From Bradyrhizobium sp. CB1717 (GTDB taxonomy: Bacteria > Pseudomonadota > Alphaproteobacteria > Rhizobiales > Xanthobacteraceae), in the NCBI RefSeq assembly GCF_029714325.1, contig NZ_CP121666.1, forward strand, positions 4,092,001 through 4,156,000: DNA of 64,000 bases, in the 5' to 3' direction. This document shows positions 57,484-64,000 of this stretch, one piece after another. Made by a program: the position numbers and the translations under genes. The notes below the pieces were generated by a model. That model was not told where the DNA came from. It worked only from the letters and a program-made list of their open reading frames with translations, and ran no database searches. How positions within the stretch are numbered: position 1 is the stretch's first letter; the number at the start of each line of letters is the position of its first letter.

Positions 57484-58559
57484 CTGTTCACGCCGACCCT
57501 GGGAAAATGACCAATCTTGAGTTGGACAATATGGCCATACTGCAGGATCAGTTTGGCCCAGGCTTTAAGCGCACAAACACCAATGTTCTGATGGCGGCAA
57601 CGTTTCCGCCCCTCAAGGCAATCGTGCCCGGCTACGTCTACGCTGGCTTCGTTGTGCTCGCTGGCAGGATGAAGCTAGGCAAGACTTGGTTGGCCATTGA
57701 TTGGGCCGTTGCCGTCGCCACGGGCGGCACAGCAATGGGGTCTATCGACTGCGAGCGCGGCGACGTTCTCTACATCGACATGGAGAATGGGCCACGTCGT
57801 ATTCAATCCCGGATCAGGGCGCTTTTCCCGCAAGGGCAGTCGCTGCCTGATATGTCGCGGCTTGATTGGGTCACCGAGGCGCCGCAATTGGATAAGGGCT
57901 TCATTGACCGCCTCGAGCGGTGGCGCTTGTCGGTCAAAGTGCCAGCCTTCGTGGTGATAGATGTATTGCAGAGGGTGAAGCCGGCCGGCAACAAGACGCA
58001 GAACGCTTACGAATCTGACTATTCGATTTGGGCCCCACTGCAGGAATGGGCGACGCGTCACGGCGTGGCCGTGCTCGGCCTGCATCATACGAAGAAGGGC
58101 GGCGCCGACGATCCCTTGGAGGCGCTGTCTGGTAGCAACGGCCTATCCGCCGTCGCGGATACCACGATCGTTCTCGACCAGGATCAGAATGGCCGGACGC
58201 TCTACGTCAGAGGGCGAGATGTCGAGGAGAAGGAAACCGCTCTGCTTTTTGCTGCTGGCGCCTGGAGCATCGTTGGCGAAGCCGCGGAGGTTCGACGTTC
58301 CAGCGAGCGCACCAAGATTATAGCGGCAATGGGAGACCACGGTCAGCCAATGGCACCGGCGGATATCGTTGCGGCCACCGGCATGGCCAGCCTGAACGTC
58401 CGTCAACTCCTGTTCAAGATGGCCAAGGCTGAACAGGTCTTCAAAGTCGGAAACGGACGTTACTGGACCAACCCCCTACCAAACACCACTAACACCGATA
58501 ACGCAGTAACGGCTGACGACGACGAGGAGCGAACGTTCCAATCGGGAACGTTGGCATGA
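57480..58559 (+). CDS. RepA-like AAA-family ATPase (AAA_25)
   Basis: The 359-residue protein has a Walker A A-G-R-M-K-L-G-K68-T near residue 62-69, Walker B-like V-L-Y-I-D-M-E-N-G and F-V-V-I-D-V-L-Q-R, and H-H-T-K-K as the DnaB/RecA-type sensor strand. The C-terminal part (about 270-330; D-I-V-A-A-T-G-M-A-S-L-N-V-R-Q-L-L-F-K-M) looks like a winged helix. Such RepA/DnaB-like hexameric ATPases act as replicative helicase or helicase-loading factor in phage satellites and plasmids. It would let the element replicate after excision. Cytoplasmic; coupled to the small gene upstream. Confidence 0.88.
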   Translation: MTVHADPGKMTNLELDNMAILQDQFGPGFKRTNTNVLMAATFPPLKAIVPGYVYAGFVVLAGRMKLGKTWLAIDWAVAVATGGTAMGSIDCERGDVLYIDMENGPRRIQSRIRALFPQGQSLPDMSRLDWVTEAPQLDKGFIDRLERWRLSVKVPAFVVIDVLQRVKPAGNKTQNAYESDYSIWAPLQEWATRHGVAVLGLHHTKKGGADDPLEALSGSNGLSAVADTTIVLDQDQNGRTLYVRGRDVEEKETALLFAAGAWSIVGEAAEVRRSSERTKIIAAMGDHGQPMAPADIVAATGMASLNVRQLLFKMAKAEQVFKVGNGRYWTNPLPNTTNTDNAVTADDDEERTFQSGTLA

Positions 58560-58599
58560 GCGGCCGTCGCCACGCGTTATCGCCGTTACCGCTGTTAGC

Positions 58600-58609
58600 G
58601 GGGGGGGGG
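58600..58609 (+). repeat. Ten-G homopolymer
   Basis: An uninterrupted run of ten G lies 41 nt after the ATPase stop codon and about 90 nt before the small-terminase gene. Runs of this length are rare here. It may vary in length in the population or be a base-calling problem. Confidence 0.6.
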
Positions 58610-58697
58610 TAGCTCAAATGCTCCAGCCAATGGGGAGCGCGACCGGCCAGGGCCAAAAATTCACACAAAGCCAAAATTAGATTTCGGGTATCGAATT

Positions 58698-59087
58698 ATG
58701 GTTAGAGGTAGACGACCTAAACCGCCCCATCTTCGCTTGGTCGACGGCACGCATCGACCGGCCCGCCACGGCAGCGAGGCCGACGCGAAGGCGACAGCTC
58801 AGCGAGAGGCGCATGATTTCGGGCAACTGAAGCTGCCGGCCTATCTCAAGGGCGCGGCTCGAGACGCCTGGAAGCGTTATATCGAACCGGCGCATTGGCT
58901 GGATGCATCTCGCGAACCTTCGGCAGTGGCCTTCTGTGAGCTGTATCAGGAGATGCGGCGAGCCCCGGCAAGCTTTCCAGCCTCAAAACATACTCAGCTT
59001 CGCGGCTACATGGCCGACCTGGGGCTTACCGACACTCGGCAACGGCAGGTCGCACCCAAGATCGAGCGGGATGAGTTTTTCGACTAG
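58698..59087 (+). CDS. P27-family phage terminase small subunit
   Basis: The 129-residue protein begins with the P27 family hallmark R-G-R-R-P-K-P-P-H-L-R-L-V-D-G-T-H and then a helical domain with L-P-A-Y-L-K-G-A-A-R-D-A-W-K-R-Y, W-L-D-A and F-C-E-L-Y-Q-E-M-R-R. The small subunit binds the packaging start and hands DNA to the large subunit. No large subunit is encoded downstream in the window. A lone small subunit next to a capsid gene is what one expects if the element packages its DNA with a helper phage's motor. ATG 58698 is the only start that keeps the whole motif. Confidence 0.8.
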   Translation: MVRGRRPKPPHLRLVDGTHRPARHGSEADAKATAQREAHDFGQLKLPAYLKGAARDAWKRYIEPAHWLDASREPSAVAFCELYQEMRRAPASFPASKHTQLRGYMADLGLTDTRQRQVAPKIERDEFFD

Positions 59088-59101
59088 ATGGCCCTCCGCG
59101 C

Positions 59102-59374
59102 GTGACCACCGCTGCCAGCATTCGAAAGAAGCGTCTCCGCGCTCGTCAGCGCAACGGTGAAATCGTTGTGCCCGTGGTCGTGAACAACGCGACCATTGAA
59201 AAGCTGATCGGTATGCAGTGGTTGATGGAGGTGGAAAGCGAAGACCGCGCGCAAATCGGCGCCGCGATTGCTGACCTGTTAGCTGACATGAAATTTTCCG
59301 GGACGCGTGGACAGTCAACCATTCTCGATCGTGGTCTTATCGTTCCCAGATCGAACTATGAGAGCGAGCGATGA
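59102..59374 (+). CDS. Small element-encoded protein with basic N-terminus
   Basis: The 90-residue protein starts with GTG at 59102 and reads T-T-A-A-S-I-R-K-K-R-L-R-A-R-Q-R-N-G-E-I-V-V-P-V-V-V-N-N-A-T-I-E-K-L-I. A basic arm followed by I-V-V-P-V-x-V looks like a ribbon-helix-helix or scaffold-binding strand. It overlaps the capsid gene by 4 nt (ATGA at 59371), so it is made together with the capsid. It could be an antirepressor, a scaffold or a DNA-binding protein; I do not recognise it. Confidence 0.6.
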   Translation: MTTAASIRKKRLRARQRNGEIVVPVVVNNATIEKLIGMQWLMEVESEDRAQIGAAIADLLADMKFSGTRGQSTILDRGLIVPRSNYESER

Positions 59375-60441
59375 CAAAGGGCCCCCGACCCGTCCCAGTG
59401 CGTGCAGACTACCCCAAGGCTTCTGGACTCGCATTGGAGCGAGCGGCATTCGCGCTTGCGCATCAGGCGGCGCTTGGGCGCCGGGGCGAGGAGATCGATA
59501 GTTTCATCCCCGCGGATGATGCCGTCGCAAAGGAGATTATCATCCGCGCGGTGGCGGTGCCTGGTTCAACCACTGGCTCCGGCTGGGCCGCTGATCTGGC
59601 ACAGCAGTCGTTTGGGCAGTATCTCGCCGACCTTGCGCCGTACTCTGGCGGGGCCCGCCTGATCGCACAGGCACAGCCGGCGGTGGCCAATAATCCAGAG
59701 AACCCGACGACCTATCCGACCAGGGCGGGAGCATCGGCCCTGACTTTCGTCGGCGAGGACGCGCCCATTCCGGTTTCCAACTACACGTTCAACGGCGCGA
59801 CGATCGGGCCGAAGAAAAAGATGGGTGTGATCCTTCCCTGGTCGCGCGAACTATCGAAACGGTCTGATGCTGTTAACATCTTCTCGCAGATGCTGCGTGA
59901 AGATCTCGCTGCCGGCATTGATACCGCTTTCTTTTCGACCAGCGCGGGTACCTCCGCGGCACCCGCTGGCTTGCTCTACGGTGTCACGGCCGGCACGGGC
60001 TATGGCGGCGGCGATCGTGATGCAATCGACAACGATCTGACCAGCCTCTCCGACGTCGTGGCAACGGGCGGCAGCGGAAATGTAACCTTCGTCATGGCTC
60101 CGGAGCGGCTGGCTCGGCTGCGGATCAAGGCGCCTGACTTGGTGCGTGCTCTCGATATTGCGCCGAGCGCTGTTGTTCCTACGTCGCGCGTGATTGCGGT
60201 CGATGCAGCGGCGCTATTGGTTGCTGTTGATCCGGAGCCCGAACTTGAAGCTTCCGACGAGGCGCTGATCCATATGTCGAGCGTTCCGCTAGAAATCGTG
60301 AGCCATACCGGCCCGACCACTGCTGACCCAGTCCGATCGCTATGGCAGACCGCCTCGATGTCCTTCAGGCTCCTCTATTCAATGGATTTCTCGAAGCGTC
60401 GTTCAACGGCGGCTGCTTATTTGGATGGAGCTTCGTGGTGA
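59371..60441 (+). CDS. HK97-like major capsid protein
   Basis: The 356-residue protein has the capsid features: a hydrophilic N-terminal arm (about 1-60), L-I-A-Q-A-Q-P-A-V near 100, the A-S-A-L-T-F-V-G-E-D-A-P-I-P-V E-loop-like text near 125-140, K-K-K-M-G-V-I-L-P-W-S-R-E-L near 148, F-S-Q-M-L-R-E-D-L-A-A-G-I-D near 173 and F-V-M-A-P-E-R-L-A near 230. The N-terminal scaffold (delta) domain is short, and no separate prohead protease or portal gene is seen. It is coupled to the preceding small gene and overlaps the next gene by 4 nt. It could form a satellite-specific shell. Confidence 0.82.
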   Translation: MTKGPRPVPVRADYPKASGLALERAAFALAHQAALGRRGEEIDSFIPADDAVAKEIIIRAVAVPGSTTGSGWAADLAQQSFGQYLADLAPYSGGARLIAQAQPAVANNPENPTTYPTRAGASALTFVGEDAPIPVSNYTFNGATIGPKKKMGVILPWSRELSKRSDAVNIFSQMLREDLAAGIDTAFFSTSAGTSAAPAGLLYGVTAGTGYGGGDRDAIDNDLTSLSDVVATGGSGNVTFVMAPERLARLRIKAPDLVRALDIAPSAVVPTSRVIAVDAAALLVAVDPEPELEASDEALIHMSSVPLEIVSHTGPTTADPVRSLWQTASMSFRLLYSMDFSKRRSTAAAYLDGASW

Positions 60442-61028
60442 GAGAGTTTCCCGGTCTTTCTGGGTCTTCCCCGGGAAGCGGCACCGTGTCGGGTCCTGGC
60501 GAGCAAGCCGAACGTGGACCCGACACGGAACGCCGGGAACGTGTTCTCGCCCGCGCGCTGGAGGTCCTATCACGACGGGATCAACAGCAAAGAGAGCACG
60601 AGGCTTGGCTCAGCGATCCCGATCGGATTGCTCGGTCACGAGAAACCGAAGAGTGGCAGCGAAGGCGCGACGCACCGGCCAAACCAGTCGACGCGGAGCC
60701 GGACAAATCATCTCGCCGATCGATCGAACGTCTAGTCGATGTGACGCTGGCTCGAGCTAAGGAGCTTTGTGCGGCTGCTTGGGGTGCTACCTACGTCAAA
60801 AAAAGCAATACGGGCTTGCCCAACAAGCACGGCAACTGCGAGGGCAAAGCCCTCTGGCTCCAAAAGCATCTCGGCGGCGTTGTGATGACAGGGTTTAAGC
60901 ACGGTCGAGAGCGTCACGCTGTTCTGCTGTTGCCCATTGAGGGCAAGCTACACGTAGCTGACGCAGGCGAACTTACGCCCGTCGACGAATATCCTTTCTT
61001 CGTCGAGGGGTTTTACGAGTTCGGGTGA
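60438..61028 (+). CDS. Transglutaminase-like cysteine-protease candidate next to the capsid gene
   Basis: The 196-residue product starts with GTG at 60438 inside the capsid stop (GTGA). Residues 1-100 are charged and disordered-looking (many Arg, Glu, Asp). The C-terminal half has H-G-N-C134-E-G-K-A-L-W-L, R-H160-A-V-L-L-L and L-H-V-A-D175. A Cys-His-Asp series with 'C-E-x-K-A-L ... H-A-V-L ... D' spacing resembles the bacterial transglutaminase-like cysteine proteases (BTLCP/DUF920). Its place in the capsid operon suggests head maturation or lysis, but this is inference from position. Confidence 0.6.
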   Translation: MREFPGLSGSSPGSGTVSGPGEQAERGPDTERRERVLARALEVLSRRDQQQREHEAWLSDPDRIARSRETEEWQRRRDAPAKPVDAEPDKSSRRSIERLVDVTLARAKELCAAAWGATYVKKSNTGLPNKHGNCEGKALWLQKHLGGVVMTGFKHGRERHAVLLLPIEGKLHVADAGELTPVDEYPFFVEGFYEFG

Positions 61029-61109
61029 AGGGTCTTCTCTACGACGATTGGCGGCTTGCGTGGATGCAACCGACAAACCCCTCCTTCATGACAAACGGAG
61101 ACTTTGAAA

Positions 61110-61925
61110 ATGGCATCTCGCTTCTGGGTCGGTGGCACTGGCACTTGGGATTCATCGGACACGACGCACTGGGCCGCATCCTCTGGCGGCGCTGGCGGTC
61201 AATCGGTGCCCGGCTCAGCCGACCAAGTTATCTTCGACGGGTCGAGCGGCGGCGGTACGGTAACGCTCAACTTCGGCGGCACCATCACTGTTCAGCAGAT
61301 TTCGATGGGCTCCTTCACCGGCACTTGGGATAACAGCGTCAATAACAACAACATTACTGTTTCGGCCGGAAGCGGCAACGGATTCTCCCTCACTGGCACC
61401 GCTACGCGAACCATCAAGCTTGGCAGCGCCACTTACACGCTGACGAACGCGTCGGGTGTTTGGAATTTTGGCACCACCAACAATGCAACGTTCACCGGCA
61501 GCTCGGCAACCATCGCATTCACAAATGGCGGCACGTTCACTGGCGGGGATAAGACTTATGGCACGCTCAGTCTTGCCGCGCTGACGGGCGCGAATGCTTA
61601 TTCGATCGGCGGCACCAACACCTTCAGTAACGTCAGTATCACTGCGCCTTGCTGGATCGAGTTCGCGAGCTCGCAAACGTTTTCGGGCGCGGTTAACTGG
61701 GCCGGTTCGTCGGGCTCCGTCATCGCGCTTATGCCGAACTCAAGCGGTTCGCAGCGAACGCTGGCGTTTGCCGCCGGATCAACCCTGCAGTGGTGCGCAC
61801 TGCGAGGTGTCGCCAATACCGGATCGCCCACCATCACTAACAGCTTCGATCTTGGCAACAATAGCGGCGCGTCGATAGGAGCGCCTGGCAGCGGCGCTGC
61901 CGTCAGCTTTGTCATCGGCTCCTAA
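61110..61925 (+). CDS. Phage-type surface protein rich in Gly/Ser/Thr
   Basis: The 271-residue protein begins M-A-S-R-F-W-V-G-G-T-G-T-W-D-S-S-D-T-T-H-W, an opening shared by many phage tail or decoration proteins. The rest is rich in Gly, Ser, Thr and Asn with short repeated strand-like units (T-F-T-G, S-G-T-A-T). It suggests a right-handed beta-helix or tail-spike-like fold that could bind a host surface or decorate a shell. ATG 61110 has a CGGAG site. It is the last plus-strand gene of the structural block; no tail tube or tape-measure gene is visible. Confidence 0.65.
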   Translation: MASRFWVGGTGTWDSSDTTHWAASSGGAGGQSVPGSADQVIFDGSSGGGTVTLNFGGTITVQQISMGSFTGTWDNSVNNNNITVSAGSGNGFSLTGTATRTIKLGSATYTLTNASGVWNFGTTNNATFTGSSATIAFTNGGTFTGGDKTYGTLSLAALTGANAYSIGGTNTFSNVSITAPCWIEFASSQTFSGAVNWAGSSGSVIALMPNSSGSQRTLAFAAGSTLQWCALRGVANTGSPTITNSFDLGNNSGASIGAPGSGAAVSFVIGS

Positions 61926-62098
61926 GTGTGGCGTTCGGTATGGCGCCACGGTGCTTTTACGGCATGGTCGGATGATCCAACAAAGGCGCCCGATCGAGGG
62001 TCGACCGGTCGATGGTTTTGCGCGAGCCCGACATCGGCGCGTGGTCTGTCTCTCGTCGCTACGACAATGTAGCTTCACTCGAGAATGTTTCCACGAAG
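61926..62098. other. Short gap between structural block and cargo genes
   Basis: These 173 nt between convergent genes hold no ORF with support and no strong hairpin that I can identify. Confidence 0.4.
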
Positions 62099-62458
62099 TT
62101 AGTTGTTGGTTCGATTCTGTTTTGCTGCGGCGATCTGTTCCAGCTTCTTTCCCAAATCGTCACGCATTAGCTCTGCGACATCCGGAGGTATGACGTATGC
62201 GCTCTCGTTACCGCCCTGAAGAGGGACAAAACGAACGACAACTTCGGTGTGGTGAGCGTCGAGACTCAAAGTCACGAGAGAAACCCGCTCAGTTGCAAGC
62301 GGGTAAGGCTTTCGGCCTTTGCGTTGCGCTTTTAGTTGATCCTGAAACGGAGCGGCTAATTGGAATAGCCCGAGAAGTTCATGTTCGGAAAACGTGATCT
62401 CTTTTCCAGAGTCAGTAATTACACGAAATCTGCGCCCATCCAACTCGGTAAGTCGCAT
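62099..62458 (-). CDS. Small hypothetical protein of the element
   Basis: The 119-residue protein begins M-R-L-T-E-L-D-G-R-R-F-R-V-I-T-D-S-G-K-E-I-T-F-S-E-H-E-L-L-G-L-F-Q-L-A and ends in a Lys/Asn-rich tail. The first half suggests an SH3-like or DNA-adapter beta fold. It is on the same strand as the AbiTii gene and starts 19 nt after that gene's stop codon, so both may be in one minus-strand operon. Not recognised. Confidence 0.55.
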   Translation of the reverse strand: MRLTELDGRRFRVITDSGKEITFSEHELLGLFQLAAPFQDQLKAQRKGRKPYPLATERVSLVTLSLDAHHTEVVVRFVPLQGGNESAYVIPPDVAELMRDDLGKKLEQIAAAKQNRTNN

Positions 62459-62477
62459 TGCCGCCTCCGATTCGTTT

Positions 62478-63395
62478 TCACCCGCCTAAAAACATGTTCT
62501 TCAGCGGCTCTATAAACGGAGTGATTACTCCGATATGGTCCGCGCAAACCGCCATGAAGTGATTGTATGCCGACCATCGCGAGGGCTTGTCTTTAGCGGA
62601 TTGTAACGCCGACAGCGCATCTTGCATTTTCTTTAGTTCGTCGCCATCGACTCCGCTGTCGGCCAGCGCTTGGTGGACCTCAGATATCAGCTTGTTTTCC
62701 GAAAAATCGATTTGCTTGTTCGTGGAGCTATCGACAACGCTCGTGTGCCCCGAATTTGAAACCGATGTAAGATTACCATACACAATTTGATTGGTTATGT
62801 TAGTGACATTGCTGGCTCCTTCACTCGCTTGATTATCTGCTGCCTTTCCTGATGTGATTGTTGCGGCGATCGGTGCCGACTTTTCCAGTTGGATGGTCAA
62901 TTCGAGTATGCGCGATCTCACGGCGGCCAACAAGGCAACTACGCTCGGCGAAGAAATCTTGCCATGGACGCTAACGCAGTTCATGCCCGGATACATCTTG
63001 CCTTGAAGGAGAAGAATGAGATTTGAAGCGTCGATATGTAGTTGTCCGCCACTTTCATCAACTCTGGACAATAGGTTCTCAATCGCTGGAACGCTCTGTC
63101 GCTCTGAAATGGTCAACCAGTGTGCGCCAGCGCACTCCTGAATTACGTAAGCAGGAACCGGAGCATTCTTCATTTGAGATCCAAAAGCGCCTATGAAGCT
63201 TGCCGTGTAGTGCACGGTCAATATGCGGTACGGCGGCACCTCAGTCTCATCTGCATAGCCGTCCAATTCGAACCGCACCCAATCTTCGAGTACGTCGCTG
63301 CCTAGCCGAGATGCTAAAAATCTGAGTTTCAGCAAAATGGGCGCGAGTGGCCTGTTTTCCAGGATGTCTTGCTGAATGTCGCTCAATAGCGGCAT
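62478..63395 (-). CDS. AbiTii-domain protein, putative anti-phage defence
   Basis: The 305-residue protein begins P-L-L-S-D-I-Q-Q-D-I-L-E-N-R-P-L-A-P-I-L-L-K-L-R-F-L-A-S-R-L-G-S-D-V-L-E-D-W-V-R-F-E-L-D-G-Y. This is the AbiTii N-terminal pattern (L-x-x-I-Q-x-x, L-A-x-x-L-x-x-x-E-x-x-x-W-V-x-x-E-L-x-G-Y). A Ser/Asn-rich linker and a C-terminal helical region follow. AbiTii domains are tied to abortive-infection type phage defence, with effector mechanisms largely unknown. GC is clearly lower than in the chromosome. It lies in the typical cargo position of an integrated element. Confidence 0.78.
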   Translation of the reverse strand: MPLLSDIQQDILENRPLAPILLKLRFLASRLGSDVLEDWVRFELDGYADETEVPPYRILTVHYTASFIGAFGSQMKNAPVPAYVIQECAGAHWLTISERQSVPAIENLLSRVDESGGQLHIDASNLILLLQGKMYPGMNCVSVHGKISSPSVVALLAAVRSRILELTIQLEKSAPIAATITSGKAADNQASEGASNVTNITNQIVYGNLTSVSNSGHTSVVDSSTNKQIDFSENKLISEVHQALADSGVDGDELKKMQDALSALQSAKDKPSRWSAYNHFMAVCADHIGVITPFIEPLKNMFLGG

Positions 63396-63485
63396 GGTTT
63401 GGAACTCCGCCCTTTCTTCTTGTCGCCCTGCTGAGCGAATAGAGCGCGGCTCAGGGGGTGGTAGTGGCCGCCCAGATGAACGCGC

Positions 63486-63980
63486 TCAGTTGAGGTTGCG
63501 CTCGTCTTGAGCACCCGTGAAAACGACCCTTAACGCACCAGACTCGTCGTAAGCATCGTGCAGCCTCTTCAAAACGGCGAGCTGCAGTTCAGAAGGCCCT
63601 TCGCCCGCGTTCTGCACCCTTAGAGGATTGCTGCCCTCCAACAGCCTCTGAAGTCCTGAAAGCACGGCTAACTGGGCTTGCTCAAGATCGACGCGTCCTT
63701 GCGGGTAGTACATGCCGCGTCGGATCTCCTCCTCAGAATGGGTGCGCCCTAGGGACTTGCTCATAGCGAGAAGTAGGGCGACTAGTCGGTCGTTGCATCG
63801 TTCGATCCATGCAACCTTCATAGCTTGCTCTGTATTGTCAGGTAGGGGATTATTGAGCTCGCCGAACAATGCTCGCCAAGTGTCGATTACCGGCTTGTCG
63901 GATTTTGAATGAAATTCAAGATCGATTTGGTTCAGGGCTTGTACGTAAGCATCTGAAAGACGCGTTGCTCGATTGGTCAT
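63486..63980 (-). CDS. DUF6680-like protein of the element cargo
   Basis: The 164-residue protein contains I-D-T-W-R-A-L-F-G-E-L-N-N-P-L, a W-I-E-R-C-N-D-R-L-V-A-L-L-L-A-M-S-K-S-L-G block and R-R-G-M-Y-Y-P-Q-G-R-V-D-L-E. These resemble the family DUF6680 as I recall it, of unknown function but often seen beside defence genes. It is 90 nt upstream of the AbiTii gene on the same strand. The helical content and lack of signals suggest a cytoplasmic partner. The start ATG 63980 is close to the window edge. Confidence 0.6.
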   Translation of the reverse strand: MTNRATRLSDAYVQALNQIDLEFHSKSDKPVIDTWRALFGELNNPLPDNTEQAMKVAWIERCNDRLVALLLAMSKSLGRTHSEEEIRRGMYYPQGRVDLEQAQLAVLSGLQRLLEGSNPLRVQNAGEGPSELQLAVLKRLHDAYDESGALRVVFTGAQDERNLN

Positions 63981-64000
63981 TAGGGCTTCGAATATGCGCA

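Larger units (their letters stand above)
54834..64000 (+). mobile_element. Integrated phage-satellite-like or reduced-prophage element at tRNA-Trp (right end outside window)
   Basis: The element starts at the 3' end of tRNA-Trp with an integrase gene oriented toward the tRNA, as in site-specific islands. It then has a divergent control region, an excisionase-like HTH protein, very small overlapping genes, a RepA-like ATPase, a P27-type small terminase subunit, an HK97-type capsid protein, a protease-like protein and a surface protein. Minus-strand cargo at the far end includes an AbiTii-domain protein. GC content falls toward 62.5-63.5 kb, consistent with transfer. Large terminase, portal, protease and tail genes of a full phage are not seen up to 64,000. 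The right boundary, a copy of the tRNA 3' end, is not in the window. Confidence 0.75.

Noticed and set aside
54834..64000. Complete prophage
   Set aside because: Portal, large terminase, classical prohead protease, tail and lysis genes are not visible in 9 kb.
54834..64000. CRISPR array in the element or elsewhere
   Set aside because: No regularly spaced direct repeats of 24-40 nt with unique spacers were found in the window.

Overview
The window looks like chromosomal DNA of a slow-growing rhizobium, most probably Bradyrhizobium or a close relative in the Nitrobacteraceae. The reasons are high GC, a short outer-membrane beta-barrel gene, many small exported proteins of a Bradyrhizobium style, several families of rhizobial palindromic intergenic repeats, and a 14-codon gene with a 17-nt Shine-Dalgarno sequence that matches what I remember of rreB from Bradyrhizobiaceae. 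The assignment is from memory; no database was searched.

Layout. 1-12.5 kb: small exported or envelope proteins, a chemoreceptor (4113-5810), two tandem SAM methyltransferases, a cytochrome-c/PQQ beta-propeller dehydrogenase (7673-9508), a GFA-family protein and tRNA-Thr. 12.6-15.9 kb: tRNA-Tyr, an RlmB-like rRNA methyltransferase, an LLM flavin monooxygenase and a LysR regulator. 15.9-19.1 kb: a tight MFS - GAF - amidohydrolase operon divergent from that LysR gene, probably an uptake and hydrolysis pathway of unknown substrate. 19.1-29.7 kb: a UvrD-type helicase, a TMEM175-like channel protein, a YciI protein, a solute-binding protein, a hybrid histidine kinase, rreB, tRNA-Gly, a phosphoesterase and a Crp/Fnr regulator. 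29.8-33.9 kb: gmd-fcl for GDP-L-fucose, then a DUF2231 membrane protein translationally coupled to a sorbosone/glucose dehydrogenase-like lipoprotein. 34.3-42.7 kb: a catabolic region with a Rieske oxygenase, an MHS transporter, a frameshifted beta-keto acid cleavage enzyme gene, a second MFS protein, a CaiB-type CoA transferase, an intact beta-keto acid cleavage enzyme and a RidA protein. 42.7-54.7 kb: acyl and alcohol metabolism (TetR, acyl-CoA dehydrogenase, ACAD10/11-type phosphotransferase, LysE exporter, ArgE-type deacetylase, TetR/DUF1772 pair, two SDRs, a histidine phosphatase, a serine hydrolase), densely interspersed with palindromic repeats.

54.8-64.0 kb: a mobile element inserted at the 3' end of tRNA-Trp(CCA). 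It carries a tyrosine integrase, a divergent regulatory region with a palindromic operator, an excisionase-like HTH protein, a chain of very small overlapping genes, a RepA-like AAA ATPase, a P27-type small terminase subunit, an HK97-like capsid protein, a transglutaminase-like cysteine-protease candidate, a surface beta-repeat protein and, at the far end, an AbiTii-domain protein and a DUF6680-like protein. No portal, large terminase, prohead protease or tail gene is visible. It therefore resembles a phage satellite or reduced prophage with defence cargo rather than a complete phage. Its right end lies beyond the window.

Three genes (3008-3396, 37176-38002, 41997-42211) are broken by single-base frameshifts. 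They may be recent pseudogenes or sequencing errors.
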